DNA from: Monomorium pharaonis
Taxonomy: Eukaryota > Arthropoda > Insecta > Hymenoptera > Formicidae
NCBI RefSeq assembly: GCF_013373865.1
Contig: NC_050467.1
Location: 37,495,132-37,559,131 of the forward strand
Reading direction: 5' to 3'
Length of the DNA: 64,000 nt
A model generated the notes under the pieces. It was not told where the DNA came from and ran no database searches. It saw only the letters and a program-made list of their open reading frames with translations. Made by a program: the position numbers and the translations under genes. This document shows, in pieces, positions 13,544 to 22,746 of this stretch; positions within the stretch are counted from its first letter, which is position 1; every line of letters begins with the position of its first letter.

Positions 13544-13594
13544 AAATTTATTGTTAATGTAAATTTATTGTTCATACAAATTTGTTGTTAATGC
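13544..13594 (+). repeat. Triplicated 17-bp tandem repeat
   Basis: There are three contiguous 17-bp units, 13544-13560, 13561-13577 and 13578-13594, each of the form AAATTT(A/G)TTGTT(A/C)AT(G/A)(T/C). The units differ at only a few positions. This is a small AT-rich minisatellite just upstream of the gene candidate at 14.3 kb. Confidence 0.9.
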
Positions 13595-14300
13595 TATTTC
13601 ATTATTAAAATCTGTACATACAGTACATATATATTACTATATAGTACAAATTACTCGGGGTGAGTGCCAAACGCACTCGTTCCGTACTTTAATGCGTATT
13701 GAGATCAACGGTACGGCAATAATCTCATTAACGAGGTATTATAGGCGCTACGACGAGGAGCTTACGTTTCGCCTTATTGTTAGAAACGAACGGTGACACG
13801 CGCCCCATTACAAGAATCAGAGCTTATCGCGAAGCGAGAAGCTAGACTGGAGCAGGAGAAATTCCGGTGCCAACGGAGGAGCGGAAAATCGTCTTTACCC
13901 AGCCGACCGAAAAGACACAAATCTCGTATGTCGCGAGACCTAAGATCCGGTTCCCATTATTCCAGGATTTCGTGTATTACCCATAACGAATAAGTCGCGG
14001 ATGACAAATGAGAAAGCTCCGCGTCTTGCGACAAGACGTAATTTATCGTACGAGTTCGATACCCGACTTTCAAATTTACGCGTACCCAATGTTAAACATG
14101 AGAGTATTTTTTTAAAATTCAATTTTGTGTCTTTTTCATGCTTCCTTCATAGCACGATTTATTTCATCGTTCTGTGGATATGAGAACTTTCCGATACACG
14201 TGTACGCGACCATGGGATCATCCTCGAGTCCCGGCTCGATAATCCTAACAAGTCCTCTCCGAGAACTTGCGGTAAAATCGCGTTCTTGCGCACCCTCATC
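13595..14300 (+). other. Upstream flank of the gene candidate
   Basis: This GC-moderate stretch precedes the Initiator match. It contains a 64-codon frame starting at about 13793 (GTG, not ATG) with a charged, coiled-coil-like part reading ESELIAKREARLEQEKF, and a pyrimidine-rich acceptor-like sequence ending in AG at 14151-14152. Neither joins convincingly to the downstream frames. A tRNA-B-box-like sequence near 14044 was rejected. Confidence 0.35.
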
Positions 14301-14306
14301 AGTCGT
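14297..14306 (+). promoter_or_regulatory. Candidate Initiator (transcription start)
   Basis: The sequence TCATCAGTCG contains TCAGTC, a full match to the arthropod Initiator consensus, with the start A at 14301. At the downstream promoter element position (+28 to +32) there is AGCCA, which matches four of five consensus positions. No TATA box precedes it, as expected for an Initiator/DPE-type promoter. Support comes mainly from what follows: 230 bases without ATG, then a first ATG and a donor site. TCAGTC also occurs elsewhere in the window without such context. Confidence 0.3.
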
Positions 14307-14586
14307 GTGCCAGCAGTACCATCCGTCAGCCAGCCAGCCAGCTCGCCGGAGGTGCGTACATTGAACAAGTTGGCTGAATCTACCAAGGCCAATTTAGCAA
14401 TTAAACTACCCGAGGAGAAGAACCAAAACTAAGCAGACGAGCCCCGTTACCTCGGCCGCAACCGCCGCGGCCATCGCCACGAACCGCCGTCACCCCGGTG
14501 TTAGCGTCAGTAAAACCACCCCTCAGATTCATGCGCGTGCTCGCACGAACCGTGATTCTTGTATGGATGTGGGCCATCCGGGATTG
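14301..14586 (+). CDS. Candidate first exon: 5' leader plus signal-peptide-like start
   Basis: From the Initiator A to 14530 there is no ATG, which would happen by chance only a few times in a hundred. The first ATG (14531) opens MRVLARTVILVWMWAIRD: two Arg, then an uninterrupted hydrophobic core, then charged residues, as in a signal peptide. A consensus donor (ATTG, then GTAAGA at 14587) cuts this frame in its 19th codon, and without splicing it stops at once. A second ATG at 14563, in another frame, reads MDVGHPGL up to the same donor. Both ATGs have weak start contexts. The product is unknown. Known: secreted-protein genes of insects often carry the signal peptide on a short first coding exon. 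Inferred: this is such an exon. The minus strand of 14159-14392 is also open, so antisense coding or plain chance remain possible. Confidence 0.28.
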
Positions 14587-15057
14587 GTAAGAAGATTACA
14601 TTATTGCCGCGTTTCGAGCTTCACGGCCCATAGACCGGCTGAGGTCGCGGTAGTAACTTAGGGCCAGCCGGTAGTAACGGCGAGCACGAACCACGACGAC
14701 GTCGAGGGGTGGAGAAGAACAATGGATACGACGGTAGAATACGGCGGGTACCATGATAGAGTTATTTCTGTGTTTGGCAGTATCTTCCGGCCAAGCTTAT
14801 TCCGATTTATACGCACGATACGCGACCGAGGAAAAATGATGCGATTGTCTTCGTCACGATATCGAATCCGATCGATGGAATAATGGGAATAAGTATCCTA
14901 TGGCTTGGATTACAAAGAATCGCTTACATTACCTTCTATCTACAAGAGCTATACGATATTATTTAAGGTGAATAATTTTGTTCACAACGTAGCGTTCACA
15001 TTTTCATGTAGATCATAAATTATTCTATGAATCTCCAACGTTTCTCTAATAACGCAG
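14587..15057 (+). other. Candidate intron (GT-AG)
   Basis: It begins GTAAGA and ends AACGCAG, with a branch-like CTAAT shortly before the acceptor. The acceptor is a tandem NAGNAG (AG at 15056-15057 and 15059-15060), so exon 2 could start at 15058 or 15061 without changing frame. The interval holds two short ATG frames: 53 codons at 14722-14883 (good start context, A at -3 and G at +4), and 28 codons at 14753-14839 that starts MIELFLCLAVSSGQA and looks signal-peptide-like. Either could instead be part of a transcript, which would argue against the intron. Confidence 0.22.
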
Positions 15058-15387
15058 CAGTGGAGAATGACGTACATCCAAGATGAGTTCGACGTACTTT
15101 TGAGGTATATACGCGAATACAATAGCGTCAGCTTAATTATACATCTGGCGCAACCATGGGTGTCATTACAATTGGAAGAACAAAGTTATACTATTAACTT
15201 GGAGCCACGTTACATACGTAACAGAGGGGAAGTTACGATCGCCCGTACCCGTCATTCGAGTTTCAAGAAGAAATTCCCTCCGTTTCCTTGGTCGGTATCA
15301 CCGCTAGGATCCGACCTCTCGCTAAAGTTAGGACCGATAATGTATGCGCCGGATTTTCACGAGCTCGAAGCTCGTGAGCGACGATGA
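15058..15387 (+). CDS. Candidate second exon / 106-codon ATG frame, unknown product
   Basis: The frame runs from the NAGNAG acceptor to TGA at 15385-15387. It contains an ATG at 15067 (A at -3) giving 106 residues, and it joins in phase to the MDVGHPGL frame of the candidate first exon for a 117-residue protein. Composition is balanced, with acidic and aromatic residues (TYIQDEFDVLLRYIREY near its start) and a basic, Pro/aromatic patch (SSFKKKFPPFPW) two thirds along. There is no membrane segment, no Cys pattern and no domain I recognise. If translation starts at the earlier ATG (14531), this exon would be read in another frame and stop within a few codons. Frames of this length do occur by chance here, so it is an orphan candidate only. 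Confidence 0.25.
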   Translation, partial: QWRMTYIQDEFDVLLRYIREYNSVSLIIHLAQPWVSLQLEEQSYTINLEPRYIRNRGEVTIARTRHSSFKKKFPPFPWSVSPLGSDLSLKLGPIMYAPDFHELEARERR

Positions 15388-15637
15388 GCAAAAAGATCGC
15401 GGAGAGAGAAAGAGAACAAGCGTGGGGAGGAATATCCCCGATGAAAACATAAAGTTCGAATGTAACGGGGCGAAGAAGCGGATCTAAGCGATTCTGAAGT
15501 ATGACGAATGTACAGGGCAGACAGCAAGAGAGAAGAGAGAGAAGCAGTTTCCTGAACGGTCGGTTTTTTTCTTTATACTTGTGCCGAAGTCACATTAATA
15601 TATACATACATGCGTTTCTCTTCTCATAAATTCGCGC

Positions 15638-15643
15638 AATAAA
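15638..15643 (+). terminator. Candidate poly(A) signal AATAAA
   Basis: AATAAA lies 251 bases after the stop codon of the candidate second exon, a normal 3' UTR length. The sequence is common in AT-rich DNA, so it supports the model only weakly. Confidence 0.2.
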
Positions 15644-15700
15644 TTCTAAAAAACGGTCAAAAAATCTAAAAGCTAATATCAAATCATTTATATAATATAA

Positions 15701-17870
15701 GCAACACATTTCGCACAACTTCCGCTGTTGGAATTTCACGCGCAGTTCTTCATTCACGCGTATAGATTATATTTTATGCAAGATCATATTTTAAATTAAT
15801 TAAAAAATAATGTAACATGCGATACGCGACAACGGTTGCGCATTCCTAAAAGAAACTTTTTTGCGAAGCGATAAAAAAACACCACGCTTCAAAACGCTCT
15901 GCATGCGTGTACGTCCGGTATCCAAGATTCCTCGAAGTGGTCGTACATACATTTGGTAGCCCCCAAAGTGCCCCATGCCTCGAAATGTCTGTAGATTACG
16001 CGCAGACCGTTATGAACGGCGAGGGGCCGTCACGGAATTAGCAACCACTTTGGACGATAGTTCATTATGCTAATTAAAGTTGGGCAAATATCCTGCGAGC
16101 GTGCCCAGCACCTTACCGTACGGTTTGATTTCCATCTCTTTTTCGCGTACTTTTTTTTTCATTTTTTTCTGGCTGGCTGCCGCATATCTTAAACCGGCAG
16201 ATCCCTTTTCACATTTTTTGCTGACCCTTGCGGTCGCAAAGGTACGTAACATATCATGCCGATTGGATCGTCGAACGCGAAAAAAATGCGGCAAAGAGAA
16301 AATAAAATCGCTTTTAATACGACGTTCTAATATTTTACTACAGCTAATAAGTATATTCAAATTTAAAGATGATCAGGATAATCTCAACAAAAAATGACTT
16401 ATCGAGAACATAACAATTTTTTAATTTAATAAATTAGTTTCACTATAAATAATATTCTTTACAATATTTAAATAGAATAAAACATTTTCATATATCTCTC
16501 TCTAATCGATACCTAGCGTAATAAAAAATATAGAGACGACGTTTGCAAACGCGTTATTAAGTTTGAACCGCTCGTCTATGTTCATCTGTTCGTCGACTAT
16601 TCATCTACACGAACGCATCTGCGCGCTGCGCCTATCGTTGATTGCTTTCGATGTCTGACTCAAGAACTTGAGATGAAAATGGACAATATTAAATGACGCT
16701 TCGGCCGTAGTATAGAACTAATCTCGATAATTTCATAATTTTGAAATATAATTTTGATAGCGTTTATTGAAATAGTCTCCGCGGTATTTAATGTGTCGTT
16801 TTTATTGTTTTTTTTTAATTAATTAACTATCGCGTATCGTTCACGAGCGATGGTAATTTTTGGAAAGTAGGTCACGTACGATCGAGCACGTCACACCTCC
16901 CGGGAATTCGCGAGTGTTCTTTTTATCGAAGCGCAGTAGAGTTCATTACGAGTGAGCATTATGGTAATCAGGATTGTAATAAGTTGCGAGAGATATTGAT
17001 GCATTTGGTAAAAATAGAACGTGGGCGCGTACACGGGAAATTGTTCGCGGGCCGCTGCGCGATCAATTGCTCCGCAGCGATTGACCCCGTTTTTAATATA
17101 ATTCAATTTTCTATACTCCATTATATCGCTATTTTATCCAAGTAAAATGGAAATTAATCCGATATCCTCGAATTATTTCGAGATTGCTTTATCAGAAAAT
17201 ATTATAGATGCACCGATATGGCATGCACGGACCGGCCGTTTATTCCATTTCAAACTACGACCTAACGAAAATTTAGTTTTAAACTCCGCCGATTAAGTAC
17301 AGTTAAATAACACACGAACTGCAGCCGTTGAGTGGATACACGGTTAGGTAAAATTTTTTTATCGTAAGCAAACATACGGTAATCGTCACGAATTACGAGG
17401 ACGTCGGCACGGCCGATTACCATATCGTATTATTAAATTACACACGCGAGCCAATGTAAGAGCGAACACGATCGATACGATCCTTTTTTTTATCACATCA
17501 ATTTTTAAATCTACTCTAACTACGGGGGAAATTACTGACACGCCATCGGCATTACCGTTAAAAAACTGCATCAAAGCGAAATGATTCTATAAACAACGGG
17601 GGGAAAAAAAATTCGAAAGACATCTGAACGATATTTATGATAGCCGAGTCGCAGCAGTAAACGTTTCGGCCGGAATTTACGACAAATCGATCGATCGATC
17701 GTTCGTAGATCAAGCTTTCCGCGCCTCGACTGGGATTTCTCGCGGCAATTCGCACGTATTACTCGCGCAAACACGCGGGTGTACAATGCCCGTGTGCCAC
17801 CTATAACGATACATAAAGTGAGCTTGCACGCGTTATCGTGCCCGACCTCGTAGCCCTACACCGATCTCTC
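15701..17870. other. Mixed non-coding stretch
   Basis: No gene is supported. AT-rich parts (about 16380-16560, 16730-16830) alternate with moderate-GC DNA. Oppositely oriented frames overlap at 16070-16397. The 17380-17790 part has short minus-strand frames in two registers. No transposon ends were found. Confidence 0.55.
17686..17701. repeat. (ATCG)4 run
   Basis: Four contiguous ATCG units, which also form a self-complementary stretch. Confidence 0.9.
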
Positions 17871-17874
17871 CCTT

Positions 17875-17896
17875 CGCCGCCGCCGCCGCCGTCGCC
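17875..17896. repeat. (CCG)n trinucleotide run
   Basis: A CGC/CCG trinucleotide run with one GTC interruption at its right end. No open frame of note uses it. Confidence 0.85.
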
Positions 17897-17899
17897 TTG

Positions 17900-20700
17900 C
17901 ACCCTTATCGGCTCAACAAATTTAACTTGATTTCCTATACGGACTTTGCGCGAGCTCCGGGGAAATACTCCGCCTGTCTACGTCTAAACTCGCTTTACGA
18001 TAAAGGCTAAACCCTCGGCTCCTGCGCACCTTTGCAATCGGCGACCTCCATTCATTGATATCCTCTTGACCCGAACAGACAACTTTTCGTTGGACGGGGG
18101 CGTCCGGGACACCCGGACACAAATTTTTAAAGCAGCAGGGGTTCCGTTCGTGGAGCACAAAGCCGCGGAAAATTTTTGGACACGGGAAAACACTTTGCAC
18201 GCGTTCGTCCGTGATAAAATTGGGTCATTGATATGAAACAAATATTGCGATAATTACGATAAATATTTCAGTAAACGAACATGTAACGATACGAAGTCAA
18301 AATTGTTGAATTTTTATAAGAGTTTATAATATAAAGTGATTAAATTATTTAATTGATTAAAATATAAAATATAAAACGTTATTTTTATTATTAACATACA
18401 AAAATATATAAGTATTTAAAAATATTTATGAGAGTATTAAATTTTAATTACATTTTAATGTTATAAACACATTTAAAACAGAAAATGTCCGGATAAGTAA
18501 TTTCAATCACTGGGATATTTACTTGGCTTACAAGTTTTATAAATTAATTAATAAATTAATAAATAGAAATTTTAGATTAAAAAAAAACAATGCGCGATTC
18601 TCATCCTGAAATAAATTCCAGCGTCGTAAATCGACATTTTGGTACCACACAGGTGGCTCGTTAACCCGTAAGAGCTCATAAATTCCCGCGAATGAACAAA
18701 CGGCGCAGTAATAATTATCTTCGTCCGTGGCTCTCGTCGCGGACAAATCTCTATGCGCCCCGGATTTTTGTCAGCGAGATGAGCTTGGCGCACGGAGTAA
18801 ATTCAATCACGAATAGACACGTCCTGCCGGATTCCCGTTCCGCACGTCCATTCCGCAACCCTTCGCGCACGCTGTAAAACTATACTCTATTACTGGTGTA
18901 TTAAACATCGCGCAGCCGGTTCAGGGATGACGGCTCTCAGGAGGCCCGAACGTCGAGAGTTAGAAAGACAGAGGCGGCGGAAAGAGACGGAACCACACGC
19001 GCGTATGGCGTATGGCGTACACACAGTCTGGCGCATAGTCTGTATAATTCAGTCATATCCATGCTAATCCCACCGGCCGGCTCGCGTTATTCTCCATGAT
19101 GGATGCACGGCCACCAGAGAATTGCCCTTTTCATTGAAATACAACTAAAATTAAACTCATTTGCCGCCCTCATGGATTTACGGCGGGGGAGGGTGGCGAT
19201 GGCGCGCTCTACCCCTAACGGACGCCTGACACTCTACGTACGCGAAACCGCTTCGGGGCGGCTTCACGTGCGTGTGCGCGTGTATAAGCCGCGTAATTCT
19301 ATGATTTTTGCCCAATGGGTCGTGCGAGTTCCATCGCGTTAGACAATACGGTGAAAATTGGTCGACAAACGGCGGTAATTTCGATGATGCTACTGCGTTA
19401 ACATTGTCGCTATTATTATACATATGCGCCAGTCTTTTTCAAGCGGCGAAAGGTGATAGCGTTATATTCGCAGTATAAATAAAAGAGGAAAACCTCTTCG
19501 TTTAAATTTCCCTCTCGTATTACGAAAAGGAAACGGAGATAATGTATTCCTCGCCATGTGGGGGACTCGAAATAAGTCCCGAATAGCGTCATTGATCGAA
19601 ACGGGAGTTCCGGTGCCACGTTCCGCCGAGAATGTAGCCGGACGGAAATCGTAGGTACTCCGTGCGCGAGAAGAACGGGAAATGGGATAGTCCATGGACG
19701 AAAGAAGTAATTCCTGAAGACAGCGAGCTTACGTTCTCAAGCTTCTCAGTTCCCGACAATCTTTCCCGGTCCGCGGAGGTATTTCCCATCTCAGAAAAAT
19801 GTTGCACAGTGCGCTCCTGACCTGCTCACAATGTGAGAATGTCGACTGTGAGCAGTTTCTTCTACGCGTTGTAAGATTTTATACTTGCCGTCGAGAGAAC
19901 AAGGGAGCTTAAGTCGATACAAATTTCATTTCGTTTATTATATATTTCTTAAGGTATCTCGTACTTTTTTCCCGCACAGAACCTCTTTGCTCGATTTGGC
20001 CGTCAGTTTCTCTTTACAAAGTTAATTTTATTAGGAGCCACTTTCTCAAATTTTCCATTTCTAAACATTTTGTAAATTAACAAAACTAAAGGCAGAAGAA
20101 ATCTTGTGTTTCAAACTACAGAGATAGAATTATCTTCTAGTTTCGAACCTGTTTCGTTTCACATTAATATATGTAAATCTAATGTGTATGTATACATATA
20201 ATATTACAATATAAATCTATATAATGTCGTAGCTAATTAATATATATGATATGCATATGATACACGTCATGTGCGATTATATAAAGGTACGAAAGGGTAC
20301 GTGTACTGTACGTGTATTGTACGTTGCACGAAAATCATTTTGCAGCCTGCTGCAATTTGTCGGTTAATACGCGTATAATAGCGGCAATGTTCCGCGTGTA
20401 TTATCTAAATTGTTCCGGTGTGTAAACGAACGCGGTCTAAAATATACCATGTCTCTAGATCATAATCGATCCTAGCCGCGATTGAATCGGCCATTAGATC
20501 CATATATATCGGTAGAGCTTATTGAATATGGGATCCCCAAGAAATATAAAAGGTAAGCCAGTCAGACAACCTCACGGATGGAGATATTACAGCAGATGTA
20601 ACGGGTATTTATTCGACAGATGTGTCGATATTTTCTCATGGAAAGTGCAAAGGGCCGGGGGTGGAAACATGCCAGGCAATATTGGCGTAAGACGAGACGC
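17900..20700. other. Mixed non-coding stretch
   Basis: Moderate-GC DNA at 17920-18240 is open in two minus-strand frames (92 and 85 codons). AT-rich DNA follows at 18250-18600. A CpG-rich patch at 19080-19340 carries a 79-codon plus-strand frame. None has a recognisable motif or paired splice sites. Related direct copies of GTACGTGTA lie at 20297-20325. Confidence 0.5.
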
Positions 20701-22440
20701 TGTACGTGTATGTGTGTGTCGTCCGAGAGGTTTCACTTAGTCTCGGAAAAATGAGAATAAAGGAGACATTTGAACGTACATCGGGACATTCACGGATCGT
20801 TCCACGCTCGATTAAATGCGATCGGTATTTACGTGCTGATAAACTGACAGCGATGGCAGCCTCAAAGCACGCTTCTAATTCTGATGAAACCTCCGTGGTA
20901 CACAACAGCTCCGCTACTTTTTCCTCCGCACTTGGTTTCTCCCGACCCGATTTTTCGATCCCACTCGCACAATTTATTTCCCGTACTTTTTCAAGTGACG
21001 CTTATTACGTTCGGATGTGTGTGTCTGTGTGTAATCGCGCGCCCCAATTGCAGTATTTCCGAGAAGTTTCGCGCGAGAAAGAAGTCATAATGAAATTTCA
21101 ATGTTCCGGTGCGCAGTCACTTTTACATAAGTTCCAGCCAGTTCGGAGATACGAACACCGGTGCTAAGACTTTGGAAAACGTCGCTCGAGAGATCCGCCG
21201 CTCGTGGGAGCGAAATTGGAAAATCGGAGGCGGTCGATTGATTGAATGACTGCCTCGCGGTAGCACTGTCAAAGGAACCTAATCTGCATTTCATTCGTTC
21301 GACTTTAGCGGCAAGATGTACCGGAAAATGTTTCGAGTTCGCCGAGGCGTGGACGAACGGCACCGCGGAAGTGGCCCAGTTTTCCCTTTCAGATATCGAC
21401 GAACCGTGTTCGAGAGACCGGCTTAGTGGGATAGCGATTGTCGAGATATTTCAACCCCCTGTAGAGCTACAATATAAACGAAAGAGAACGGGGCCGAGAG
21501 GAAGAGTAAAGAAGACGACGATATACTCTACGATTTATTACGAAAGAGATCAACCTTTTCCGTCTGCTTGCGGTTCTCTCTCAATCGATATGCGGGATCC
21601 TTTGGTTAAACAACGAAAGTTCGTGGGAGCTCAAGTCTATCGCGCGTCCGCGATTTTAATCCTCGACACATCGAAAGTTTTCCCATGCTGCTAAGAACAT
21701 CAACTTGAAGCCCGAGCTGAACAAGCGAGCGTCGAAGTACCTAACAGAAACAAAGTGCCGCGATTTAATTCTCCGATCGAGGGTCTTCGGCCCAGCGAGG
21801 CGTGGCGAGGGACATCGAAAACGGGAGCAGGAAAACGGAAAGAGAATTTTATTGGGAGGGAAAACGCCGCATGGAAGCATCCCGGCGAAGAATTCGTTAG
21901 GGTCCCTACGACTCTCTGTATGTCTGCGCGCATGTGTGTACGAGTCGACGCGCCCACAGGCAAATACGCGGGACCCTCCTCTTTCGTGAAATAGCCACTC
22001 GGCCACGACGTTTTAAACGGCTCCCAAACGAAGTTTGGCTCCGAAAGCACGGCACGTACACACGTGCGCGGGGGAGCGCTTACACGGGCGCGAAGATCGG
22101 GCAACGCCTCTTTCGATTACCCCGAGGGCTACGAAACAAATCAAGCGGATGAATACGCGCGGATATTCAGGTGCATTTCCCACGGGTGGGATGCAGTTCC
22201 AGCCGGAGTATCTCCAGCCGGAGAAGTATTCCTTTGTGCGTCGGGACTGCCAGATCGCCTGCCTAGAACAAGAATCTATTGCACTCTCGACATGTACCGC
22301 AGTACCCGTGATTGAAAAAGCGAAGCAGCGAAACTTTTTACTCGCAAAAAAATGACAGTAAAACTTGATATATCATGTGATAAAGCGTTAATCAGATATT
22401 GAGGATTTAATTGAAAATAAATTATTATATTTTTTATAAT
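20701..22440. other. CpG-rich stretch with long but unsupported frames
   Basis: Two plus-strand frames lie in tandem: 139 codons from an ATG at 20751 to 21167, and a 150-codon frame at 21242-21694 without an early ATG. The minus strand is open at 21085-21363 and 21656-22104. A TTTAG acceptor-like site at 21310 could open the second plus frame. I recognise no family, and the overlap of open frames on both strands favours chance in CpG-rich DNA. Confidence 0.4.
22141..22246 (+). repeat. Local duplicate, copy A (related to 22941-23036)
   Basis: The start (GAAT then GATATTCAGGTGCATTT) and the end (CGGAGAAGTATTCCTTTGT) of this segment align in order with copy B about 0.8 kb downstream. By eye about 30 of 41 bases match in the first block and 20 of 25 in the second. 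Copy A is longer in the middle, where it holds a direct repeat of CCAGCCGGAG (about 22200-22223). It lies inside an 83-codon frame (22064-22315) that is probably fortuitous. Confidence 0.6.
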
Positions 22441-22450
22441 GTACCTATTA

Positions 22451-22453
22451 GAA

Positions 22454-22486
<33 letters not shown>
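22451..22486. repeat. (GA)n microsatellite
   Basis: A GA run with AAA interruptions at its left end. It ends directly before the 125-bp tandem duplication. Confidence 0.95.
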
Positions 22487-22492
22487 TTTAAA

Positions 22493-22746
22493 TTGATCAC
22501 GATATTAAATTAGACACTCTTCAGCAAAGTTAAACAGTCACTTTGAATAAGAAACTGAAATATGTATGTAAGGTTCTTCTCTATATATGTTATATAAAGA
22601 TATTGACAGAATATATATTGATCATAATTTTAAATTCTATACTCTTCAACCAAGTTAAACAGCCACTTCGAATAAGTGGCTGAAATATGTACATAAGATT
22701 TTTATCTATATGCATGTCATATAAAGATATATTGACAGAATAGACA
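22493..22746 (+). repeat. Imperfect 125-bp tandem duplication
   Basis: Copy 1 (22493-22617) and copy 2 (22618-22746) both start TTGATCA, share ACTCTTCA, AAGTTAAACAG, GAATAAG, CTGAAATATGTA, ATATAAAGATAT and end TTGACAGAATA. By eye about four fifths of bases agree, so the duplication is not recent. Copy 2 carries a perfect 9-bp stem absent in perfect form from copy 1. I do not recognise the unit as a known element. Confidence 0.85.
22660..22682 (+). other. Perfect 9-bp hairpin in tandem copy 2
   Basis: CAGCCACTT (22660-22668) pairs with AAGTGGCTG (22674-22682) across a 5-base loop. In copy 1 the equivalent sequence pairs only in part. The stem is too short for a microRNA precursor. Confidence 0.8.

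Noticed and set aside
14010..14080. Possible tRNA gene (B-box-like GAGTTCGATACC near 14044)
   Set aside because: No matching A box, anticodon stem or acceptor stem pairing could be found around it.
20751..21694. Two tandem plus-strand frames (139 and 150 codons)
   Set aside because: The second lacks an early ATG, the minus strand is open over the same DNA, and no domain is recognised. About four frames of this size are expected by chance.
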